Of a DNA stretch of 64,000 nt, positions 53,342 to 60,731 are shown piece after piece. The notes beneath the pieces were generated by a model that searched no databases, was not told where the DNA came from, and saw only the letters and a list, made by a program, of their open reading frames with translations. Within the stretch, counting starts at the first letter, position 1. Every line of letters begins with the position of its first letter. The translations under genes and the position numbers were made by a program. The DNA comes from an uncultured Lachnospiraceae bacterium (lineage in GTDB: Bacteria; Bacillota; Clostridia; Lachnospirales; Lachnospiraceae): NCBI GenBank assembly GCA_930972465.1, contig CAKNHF010000015.1:1-64000 (forward strand), read 5' to 3'.

Positions 53342-53836
53342 CTACAGCACTTCATCCAGTTCATTCTGCATGGAAAATCCCTCTTTAATGATCCCTGCAA
53401 ATATGAGAAGGAGAACCCCTATCAAAAGGATCCACCCGTCGATCAGAGTAAACGATCCGTAACTCATGATAGTAAATCCTGAATCTTCATATCCGGACAG
53501 ACGCGGAAGTACAAAGGACGCCGCCGTGACGATACCTCCTATGATCCGGATGCACTGCACCAGAAGTCTGGAAAAAATCGTTTTATTTATCTCTATTTTG
53601 ACCAGAAACACAAAACAGCACATAATACAGCCATACAAAACCAGCATTCTGGCAAACTGGCACGCTCCAATCTCCTGCCATATCCGGTCAGATATCCCCC
53701 ACCCGACAAACATGACCGCTGAGATACTCACAAAACCTGTCAGAAAAATCCCCAGACCTAACAAACCCCTGAATCCCCTGGAAAAAGATCTTTGCGGTTT
53801 CATTTCTGCATTTGTTGTATAAATCTTATCCTCCAT
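53342..53836 (-). CDS. DUF2975 membrane protein
   Basis: A 164-residue membrane protein with four predicted helices (GLLGLGIFLTGFVSISAVMFVG, MLVLYGCIMCCFVFLV, IIGGIVTAASFVL, DGWILLIGVLLLIFAGII). The C-terminal tail AGIIKEGFSMQNELDEVL is typical for DUF2975. The paired HTH gene is 8 bp downstream. The function is not established. Ribosome site AGGG lies 7 nt before ATG 53836. Confidence 0.8.
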   Translation of the reverse strand: MEDKIYTTNAEMKPQRSFSRGFRGLLGLGIFLTGFVSISAVMFVGWGISDRIWQEIGACQFARMLVLYGCIMCCFVFLVKIEINKTIFSRLLVQCIRIIGGIVTAASFVLPRLSGYEDSGFTIMSYGSFTLIDGWILLIGVLLLIFAGIIKEGFSMQNELDEVL

Positions 53837-54001
53837 CCTATGTCCCTCTCTTTCTCACATCATCGGCCGATCTTACGTGTATTTGTTCAGGATCACCTGT
53901 ACGTCCTGATACTCAATCCGGATCAGCTTCATCTGATATAATCATATCCCCTCACCGGGACATATGCAAACAGTTCTTTAATGTTTATCATTAATTTTTT
54001 A

Positions 54002-54235
54002 TCATTTCAGTTTAAACAGGCATAAGCGAACAAAATCAGAGGTTTCTTTCAGCGCCCTCTGACTGACAATATTCCCCATCCCGTGTCCGAACAGGCCACA
54101 TCCAAATCCGATAAAAACAAACGGCAGTACCCGTAATATTCCTACTGGATCGCTGTCTATCCTGATAAGATATAATCCAGCCGCCAGCAGTATAAGTCCA
54201 ATGCATAAAATCCAAATATCCGTTTTCCTTTTCAT
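54002..54235 (-). CDS. Small membrane protein, unknown
   Basis: 77 residues with two predicted transmembrane helices (IWILCIGLILLAAGLYLI and LRVLPFVFIGFGCGLFGHGMG) and a basic C-terminus. Its ATG overlaps the stop of a truncated XRE gene (ATGA), with GAGGAGG in front. Small membrane proteins often follow such XRE genes in Firmicutes. No named family was recognised. Confidence 0.6.
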   Translation of the reverse strand: MKRKTDIWILCIGLILLAAGLYLIRIDSDPVGILRVLPFVFIGFGCGLFGHGMGNIVSQRALKETSDFVRLCLFKLK

Positions 54236-54396
54236 TCCTGTTCCTCCTCGTAAATAAAGATATCTTCAATACTCATGTGAAAATACCTGGCGATCTTAAA
54301 CGCCAGCTGAATGGATGGATTATATCGTCCATTTTCTAATGAACCGATCGTCTGCCGTGGTCGCGTAGTTGTAAACGGATTTTTTGTTGTGTCCAT
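54232..54396 (-). pseudogene. Truncated XRE-family regulator
   Basis: A 54-codon frame (ATG 54396 to TGA 54234) whose last 42 residues, RQTIGSLENGRYNPSIQLAF onward to IFIYEEEQE, are the recognition helix and C-terminal half of a common small XRE regulator. The first two helices are missing and replaced by MDTTKNPFTTTRP, joined near the terminator of the DUF362 gene. No promoter is visible. A deletion is the likely cause. Confidence 0.65.
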
Positions 54397-54410
54397 ATTC
54401 GGAAAATAAA

Positions 54411-54445
54411 CAGACCGCCGTATGGGGGCTCCATACGGCGGTCTG
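54411..54445 (-). terminator. Terminator of the DUF362 gene
   Basis: Perfect 15-bp arms CAGACCGCCGTATGG and CCATACGGCGGTCTG (54411-54425, 54431-54445) with a 5-nt loop and TTTATTTT after it on the minus strand. Confidence 0.9.
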
Positions 54446-54446
54446 T

Positions 54447-55571
54447 TTATTTCACTTTAATCAGCTCATACTCCCGGCTTCCAAGTCCGATCTTCTCTGC
54501 ATGCTCAAGACAGGTTTTCCACTCGCTCTCCGGAGTCGTATTCACAAAATGATCATGGTGGTCGCAGAAATCTTCCTTATGAATCTGTTCATCCAGAAGA
54601 CTCCCCCGTATCGGCTGCTGCGCATTGCATGCGTCCGCGCATGCCTGATCCAGGGCCACCGGGTCAAAGCTCGCAAACATTCCCACATCCGGCAGAATCG
54701 GCATATCGTTTTCCGCATGGCAATCGCAGTAAGGCGACACATCAATAACCAGATTGATATGGAATGCCGGGCGTCCGGATACAACAGCCTTGGTATACTC
54801 TGCCATCTTGATGTTCAGATCCTGCACCGCGGAAGAATTCTCATTGTAGATCGCATCAAAATTGCATGCTCCGAGGCATCTTCCGCATCCCACACATTTT
54901 TCATGGTCGATCACGGCCTTCTTCTCCGGGAAAGAAATAGCTCCGTGAGCACAGTTTTTCGAACAGACGCGGCATCCGACACAGACCGACTGATCCACGG
55001 TCGGTTTTCCGCTGTTATGCTGTTCCATCTTGCCTGCGCGGCTTCCGCAGCCCATGCCGATGTTCTTGATACATCCTCCGAATCCTGCCATCTCGTGACC
55101 TTTAAAATGGCTGAGACTGATAAACACATCCGCATCCATGATGGCACGCCCGATCTTTGCCTCTTTCACCAGTGTTCCTCCCTCCACAGGGACACTGACG
55201 TCGTCAGTCCCCTTCAGGCCGTCTCCAATGATGATATGGCACCCGGTGGAGAGCAGATTGAACCCGTTCTCATATGCGGCGCTTAAATGCTCCAGTGCGT
55301 CCTTGCGCCTGCCCACATACAGTGTGTTGCAGTCCGTCAGGAAGGGACGTCCTCCCAGCTCTTTCACCACGTCCGCGACCGCCTTCGCATAGTTTGGACG
55401 GAGAAAAGAAAGATTCCCCGGCTCTCCGAAGTGAATTTTAATCGCTGTCATTTTCTTCTCAAAATCAATGTCCCCTATCCCGGCCTTTCTGATCAGTTTC
55501 TTCAGCTTTTCCGGAAGATTCGTGCCCGGAAGCGCACGCATGTCTGTAAAATAAACTTTTGATTTTTCCAC
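54447..55571 (-). CDS. DUF362 domain protein with two 4Fe-4S clusters
   Basis: 374 residues. The DUF362 fold starts with KVYFTDMRALPGTNLPEKL and includes GGRPFLTDCNTLYVGRRKDA. Two ferredoxin motifs near residues 190-225 are CVGCRVCSKNCAHGAI and CVGCGRCLGACNFDAI. Proteins of this type are likely redox enzymes of unknown substrate. The ORF can be extended to a GTG at 55601, but AAGGAG stands 8 nt before the GTG at 55571. It is monocistronic with a strong terminator at its stop. Confidence 0.85.
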   Translation of the reverse strand: MEKSKVYFTDMRALPGTNLPEKLKKLIRKAGIGDIDFEKKMTAIKIHFGEPGNLSFLRPNYAKAVADVVKELGGRPFLTDCNTLYVGRRKDALEHLSAAYENGFNLLSTGCHIIIGDGLKGTDDVSVPVEGGTLVKEAKIGRAIMDADVFISLSHFKGHEMAGFGGCIKNIGMGCGSRAGKMEQHNSGKPTVDQSVCVGCRVCSKNCAHGAISFPEKKAVIDHEKCVGCGRCLGACNFDAIYNENSSAVQDLNIKMAEYTKAVVSGRPAFHINLVIDVSPYCDCHAENDMPILPDVGMFASFDPVALDQACADACNAQQPIRGSLLDEQIHKEDFCDHHDHFVNTTPESEWKTCLEHAEKIGLGSREYELIKVK

Positions 55572-55693
55572 TTTGTCTTCTCCTTTTCTATTCTTCCTCA
55601 CAGACCCGGAAAAATTAAACTTTTCCGGTCATCTTTATTACTATATCACAGGTGCCCTGCTCTTTAAAAGAATCCTTTTTACCAATCCCACGT

Positions 55694-55722
55694 AAAAAGA
55701 GAGACCGTTCTGGTCTCCCTTT
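55694..55722 (-). terminator. Terminator of the RlmI-like methyltransferase gene
   Basis: Stem GAGACC-gttct-GGTCTC (55701-55717) followed by TCTTTTT on the minus strand. Confidence 0.75.
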
Positions 55723-55763
55723 TACTCTGTCGCCGTACACGCGGACATCTGCCCGCATCTTCC

Positions 55764-56969
55764 TTATTTCTCATCCACCACCTGAAAAATATAAAACTTC
55801 AGATAGTACGAATCCCCCGCTCCCCACAGGATCGGGTGATCCGGAGCCTGTGTCCGGAATTCCACCTGGCGCAGTCTCTTATGAACATTCTGCGCCGCCT
55901 GGCCAATGGTCTTTGTAAAGAGCTCCGGATCCATGAAATGAGAGCAGGAGCAGGTTGCCAGATATCCGCCGTCCTTCACCAGCTTCATTCCCCTGAGATT
56001 GATCTCCCGGTATCCCCTGACCGCCTTTTTTATAGAACTTCTGGACTTTGTAAACGCAGGAGGATCCAGGATCACCACATCGTACCTCTCCCCCTGCTTC
56101 TCCAGCCTCGGAAGAAGATCGAACACGTCCTCACAGATAAATTCCACCCGTTCCTGAAGGCCGTTGAGCACCGCATTCTCTCTCGCCTGCGCCACCCCCA
56201 GTTCGGAGGCGTCCACTCCGGTCACATGCTCCGCCCCTGCAACGCCTGCATTGAGTGCAAAGGATCCGGTATGGGTAAAACAGTCCAGTACCCTCGCACC
56301 TTTGCAGAGCTTTGCCACTGCCCGGCGGTTGTACTTCTGGTCCAGAAAGAACCCGGTCTTCTGTCCGTCTTTCACATCCACATAATAGCGGACTCCGTTT
56401 TCCAAGATCTCCACCTTCGTATCAAAAGGTTCCCCGATGAATCCCTTATAACGCTCCATCCCTTCCTGTTCCCGGACCTTTGCGTCGCTCCGCTCATAGA
56501 CGCCGCGGACATGAATGCCGTCCGCCTCCATCAGCTCCTTTAAGATACAGACAATCTTCTCTTTAAACCGGTCGATCCCCAGAGCCAGGGATTCCACCAC
56601 AAGCACATCGGAAAACTTGTCCACCACAATCCCGGGCAGGAAATCCGCCTCCCCGAAGATCACGCGGCAGCTGGAGATATCGTCCATAACCTTCTTTCTG
56701 TACTCCCAGGCGTTCTTCACCCTCATCCGGATAAACGCCTCGTCCACCTCTGCGTCCCGGTCCCGTGTCATCATACGCACGATCAGCTTTGAATTCCGGT
56801 TGATGAACCCGCGTCCCAGGGGATATCCGTCAAAGTCATGGACAAGCACAATATCTCCGTCCTCGAAACTTCCCATAACGCTCTCCACTTCATTGTCATA
56901 AATCCAGGGACCGCCCTGTTTGAGTGTACGCCCTGCTCCCTTTTTCAATGTCAAGACTGCATTTGACAT
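55764..56969 (-). CDS. Class I SAM-dependent rRNA methyltransferase (RlmI-like)
   Basis: A 401-residue enzyme that probably methylates a cytosine of 23S rRNA. The N-terminal PUA-like domain (GGPWIYDNEVESVMG, PLGRGFIN) precedes the EEHEA-type middle domain and the Rossmann methyltransferase (VLDCFTHTGSFALNA as motif I, VILDPPAF as motif IV, ATCSCSHFM). GGGAGG precedes ATG 56969. Monocistronic. Confidence 0.9.
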   Translation of the reverse strand: MSNAVLTLKKGAGRTLKQGGPWIYDNEVESVMGSFEDGDIVLVHDFDGYPLGRGFINRNSKLIVRMMTRDRDAEVDEAFIRMRVKNAWEYRKKVMDDISSCRVIFGEADFLPGIVVDKFSDVLVVESLALGIDRFKEKIVCILKELMEADGIHVRGVYERSDAKVREQEGMERYKGFIGEPFDTKVEILENGVRYYVDVKDGQKTGFFLDQKYNRRAVAKLCKGARVLDCFTHTGSFALNAGVAGAEHVTGVDASELGVAQARENAVLNGLQERVEFICEDVFDLLPRLEKQGERYDVVILDPPAFTKSRSSIKKAVRGYREINLRGMKLVKDGGYLATCSCSHFMDPELFTKTIGQAAQNVHKRLRQVEFRTQAPDHPILWGAGDSYYLKFYIFQVVDEK

Positions 56970-57089
56970 GATTTTTCCTCCCATTCTGTAAGTTCCTCAT
57001 TTTATCTTTTCATTCACCCGTCTTCCGCTGCACATCATAACATAAATCCTGCGGCTGATGAACAAAAAACTTCTGTAAAACCCATGTCC

Positions 57090-60000
57090 TCAGATTTCAA
57101 ACAGGATCGTCTTGATCTCATACGGATGAAGCTCTGCCGCAACCGGTCCCGTCTTCTGCGTTTCCCCGAGTCTCCGTTCTCTCAGATCCCCTTCTGCCCA
57201 TGATCGGAATCTGAACTCCGGCTTCACTGTCACCTTCTGAGACGAGCCTGCAAAGTCATGGAAACGTATTACAAGATATTTTCCGTCTTCTGATTTCTTT
57301 ACAGCGTCAATCTCGATCTGCGGGTTGTCCACGGTAAAGAAAGAACCGTCCGCCGCCTTTTCTGCCCCTGCTGCCAGAATCATCGGATTATTGAGGGCGT
57401 AAGCGGAACGTACTACATTTCCTCCTACAATATCCTCCGCATGCGGGAGCAGTGAATAAGTGAAGAAATGTTCTCCGATATCCTGGACATGATCCGGATG
57501 TTTACCCGAACGGAGGAGCGAAAGCCTCAGTACATTTCCTTTCACATCGTAGCCATATTTACAATCGTTCAGAAGCGCTACACCATAATTTCTCTCCGAC
57601 AGGTCCGCGAATCTGTGTCCTACAGATTCAAATCTGGCCTGATCCCAGCTGGTATTCCAGTGATTCGGTCTGCGGACATTTCCATACTGAATATCGTATG
57701 TCGCGTAGGTCGTCCTGATATCCACCGGAAATGCCACCTTTAAGAGCTGCTGCCTCTCTCTGAAATCCACCCTGGTCCTGAAGTCGATCCTCCGGTCCGT
57801 GCTGTACAGGATCATATCCTGCCAGATCGTGGTATTCATATACTTCCACTCCATCCCGATAACCAGCCTTAAGGGTCCGCACTCCCTGATTTCATATTTT
57901 CTAAGATCTGTAACTTCACGCATCTTTTCCTGATAGTAAATATCGATGTCCCAGGCCTCATAGTCCAGCGGCTTATCCTCAAACATCTGAAGCACATTCC
58001 CACGCTCTCCGGAAGCCAGTACATTTCTCTGGTTTTCTTTATCATAAAGCGTTTTCATCTGCCCCCTGTCGTTTATTTCAACAGAGTAAAAGGGGGTTTC
58101 GATACAGTTTCCTTCCACCCGGAACACGGCGGCTGATCTGCTCTCTTCCTCCATCTTCCTCCCATCCGGGCAGAACCGGATCGTGCGGTAACCCATGGCC
58201 GGAACATCCTTTACATGAACATACGTAACATCTTTTTCTCTCTGCGTCCTGAGCACATTGCCGTCGCTGTCCATAAATTCTCCCGTTTCCGTTTCGGGAA
58301 CCGCAGCGATCTCATCCATATTCCAGCCGGATGCATTGTAAAGCGTCCATGTTTTCGGTTCCTTTTTCAGCTCACTGTCGAGATAATCTCTGATCACTTC
58401 CGTTCCGATCTCTTCCGCCTTCGCATAGTCCCTTCTGGAATCCTCGTAAACCTCGTGGATCGAAGAACCAGGTATGATATCGTGGAACTGATTCGTAAGG
58501 ATCAGCTTCCATCCCTCCGTAAGCCTCTCCTGTTCCGCCAGCTCCGGAATTCCCGCGCGTATTCCCCGCATGGCTGTCATCCATTCCGCAGTCCTGTAGA
58601 GCAGTTCCATCTTCCGGTTCATCCGCTTATTGTACCCCTGGCTTGTGTAGGTTCCCCTGTGATACTCAAGATAAAGTTCCCCGTCCCATGTGTGCACATA
58701 CCGGTCTGTATTCTTAACCGTTTCCTTTAAATCCCGAAAGAACGCGCCCGCCGTAGAAGTCTCAAGGCAGGGAAGTCCCGGTATCTTATCGATCCTGCGT
58801 CTGCATTCCAGAAGATCCCGGTTTACTCCTCCCCCTCCGTCTCCGTATCCATAGGCGATCAGCAGCTCCTGATTCATCTCTTTGTCACTGTATGCATCCC
58901 ATACCCCCTTCACCGTTTTCGGCGTCAGAAGACCATTATATGTATAGAACCACGATCCCGGATCATTCCAGGGCTCCGGCGTCGTGATGAAATGTGTGAG
59001 TACCTCGCTGCCGTCGATCCCTTTCCACATAAAAGTATCGTGAGGCATCCGGTTATACTGATTCCAGCTGATCTTCGTCGTCATAAATACATCGATTCCC
59101 GACTTCTTCAGGATCTGGGGAAGCGCCCATGAATAGCCGAACACATCCGGAAGCCAGAGATATTCCACCTCTTTGCCAAACTCATCCCTGATGAATTTGC
59201 TGCCGAGCAGAATCTGGCGGGTGAGGGATTCTCCGCTTGTCAGATTACAGTCAGCCTCCACCCACATGCCTCCGTCCACTTCCCATCGGCCTTCTTTCAC
59301 CCTCTTTTTGATCTCTTCATAGATCTCTGGGAAATCTTCTCTGATATATGCATACAGCTGAGGCTGCGTCTGAAGAAAAATAAACTCGGGGAACATTTCC
59401 ATCATTCTGAGAACAGTAGAAAAAGATCTGGAAGCCTTCTCATGTGTGTGCTTCAGTCTCCACAGCCATGCCATATCGATATGGGTATGTCCCACACACT
59501 TTACTCTGACCAGAGAGTCCTTCTTCATGCCGTCGATCTTCTCATTGAGCAGGTCATCCGCACGGTGGACAGACTCATAAAAATCCTCACTTCCCGGATA
59601 GGACCAGTCAATAAGAAGACAGGCCTGATCCAGCGCATTTCTCAGCTCATATTTCACCGGATCCGCGTCTCCAAGGCACTGTACCGTCTCCAGCACCATT
59701 GTGCCGAGATAATAGAAATCATCCGTCTTCTCGTCCAGATAGGCCAGATCTGCACGACCGATCCTGTGTTCCTGGATCCTGGGCACTCCACCGCCTTCCA
59801 GCCCTGACCAGAGACGGAATGTAAGCCGGAATGTCTGTCCGCACAGTTCTTCCGGGAAAAACACCTCCATATGGTTTGTGTCTACTCCCTGATACGGTTT
59901 TCCGTTAATATAGCACATGGCCTCAAAGCCGGAATTATTTCCCCCGCCTGTTTTTCCGAAATCAAACACCCCCACAGCCCTTCTTCCCTTCCAGGCTCCC

Positions 60001-60224
60001 GGTATCGTGACCTCTCTGTGAAGCCACAGGTAGAGGTCCCGTCCACACCATCTGTCGCCGGTGCGCATTTTTTCCCACCCTTCAAATGCCGCCGGAACTT
60101 CCGGATTAACGACACCCTGTTCATCTTCACATGCCAGAAATTCCTCCAGCCCGGTTGTCTCTCTATAGCGGTATTCCCTGATTTCAGTCATTCTTTTGTC
60201 AAGTTTTCTTTCTGTCAAAAACAT
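57090..60224 (-). CDS. GH38 alpha-mannosidase
   Basis: A 1044-residue cytosolic glycosidase. The catalytic domain (about residues 245-510) has the zinc-binding HTHIDMAWLWRLKHT, GGMWVEADCNLTSGESL with the nucleophile Asp, and LPDVFGYSWALPQIL. A helical middle domain and the C-terminal beta-sandwich domains of GH38 follow. It removes alpha-mannose from host N-glycan or yeast mannan fragments. There is no signal peptide. AGGAGG precedes ATG 60224. It stands alone without a visible mannan transporter in the window. Confidence 0.92.
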   Translation of the reverse strand: MFLTERKLDKRMTEIREYRYRETTGLEEFLACEDEQGVVNPEVPAAFEGWEKMRTGDRWCGRDLYLWLHREVTIPGAWKGRRAVGVFDFGKTGGGNNSGFEAMCYINGKPYQGVDTNHMEVFFPEELCGQTFRLTFRLWSGLEGGGVPRIQEHRIGRADLAYLDEKTDDFYYLGTMVLETVQCLGDADPVKYELRNALDQACLLIDWSYPGSEDFYESVHRADDLLNEKIDGMKKDSLVRVKCVGHTHIDMAWLWRLKHTHEKASRSFSTVLRMMEMFPEFIFLQTQPQLYAYIREDFPEIYEEIKKRVKEGRWEVDGGMWVEADCNLTSGESLTRQILLGSKFIRDEFGKEVEYLWLPDVFGYSWALPQILKKSGIDVFMTTKISWNQYNRMPHDTFMWKGIDGSEVLTHFITTPEPWNDPGSWFYTYNGLLTPKTVKGVWDAYSDKEMNQELLIAYGYGDGGGGVNRDLLECRRRIDKIPGLPCLETSTAGAFFRDLKETVKNTDRYVHTWDGELYLEYHRGTYTSQGYNKRMNRKMELLYRTAEWMTAMRGIRAGIPELAEQERLTEGWKLILTNQFHDIIPGSSIHEVYEDSRRDYAKAEEIGTEVIRDYLDSELKKEPKTWTLYNASGWNMDEIAAVPETETGEFMDSDGNVLRTQREKDVTYVHVKDVPAMGYRTIRFCPDGRKMEEESRSAAVFRVEGNCIETPFYSVEINDRGQMKTLYDKENQRNVLASGERGNVLQMFEDKPLDYEAWDIDIYYQEKMREVTDLRKYEIRECGPLRLVIGMEWKYMNTTIWQDMILYSTDRRIDFRTRVDFRERQQLLKVAFPVDIRTTYATYDIQYGNVRRPNHWNTSWDQARFESVGHRFADLSERNYGVALLNDCKYGYDVKGNVLRLSLLRSGKHPDHVQDIGEHFFTYSLLPHAEDIVGGNVVRSAYALNNPMILAAGAEKAADGSFFTVDNPQIEIDAVKKSEDGKYLVIRFHDFAGSSQKVTVKPEFRFRSWAEGDLRERRLGETQKTGPVAAELHPYEIKTILFEI

Positions 60225-60336
60225 AAAAACCTCCTGCCTTCAGAACAGCTTCTTTTTTCTGCATCCATTATAATATAACTGAAAATATTTAAAAGGACAT
60301 TTTTTAACATATCTCCTTTTTCGACCGGATTCGTTT

Positions 60337-60365
60337 TTGACTTCCCGCCGTACCCGTTATATAAT
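60337..60365 (+). promoter_or_regulatory. Promoter of the DUF6465/UvrA-like unit
   Basis: TTGACT (60337-60342), 17-bp spacer, TATAAT (60360-60365), 52 bp before the DUF6465 start. Confidence 0.8.
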
Positions 60366-60416
60366 GTGGGAGGGCATATCAGCCCGTAAAAATCAGGAAA
60401 TGAAGGTAGAACAAAT

Positions 60417-60731
60417 ATGGATACAAAAACAACCACAGCGAAAACAGCTACAGCAGCCGCAAAAAAGGCGAAAACATCAACGTCTGCTAAGACAACGAAG
60501 ACAGCAAAAACAGCCTCTCCCGCAGCACGGGCAAAAAGGACTCAGCCGGAGATTTCTTTTTATCTCCAGTATGCAGACCGCGAATACAGTTTCGCAGAGA
60601 TCAGGCAGCTGGTCCTGGACAAATGCGAGGCAGAAGAAATGGATCCGAAGGACCTCCGCATCTATGTAAAGCCGGGAGACGATAAAGCATACTATACATG
60701 CGCCGGCGGAAGCAGTTCCATCGCATTATGA
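60417..60731 (+). CDS. DUF6465 family protein
   Basis: 104 residues. The first 43 are a low-complexity Lys/Ala/Thr tail (histone-H1-like), and the rest a small alpha/beta domain (ISFYLQYADREYSFAEIRQLVLDKCE...IYVKPGDDKAYYTCAGGSSSI). DUF6465 proteins are frequent in gut Clostridia and have no assigned function. The basic tail suggests binding of nucleic acid. Its TGA overlaps the ATG of the UvrA-like gene (ATGA), so both are made together. GAAGG precedes ATG 60417. Confidence 0.8.
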   Translation: MDTKTTTAKTATAAAKKAKTSTSAKTTKTAKTASPAARAKRTQPEISFYLQYADREYSFAEIRQLVLDKCEAEEMDPKDLRIYVKPGDDKAYYTCAGGSSSIAL

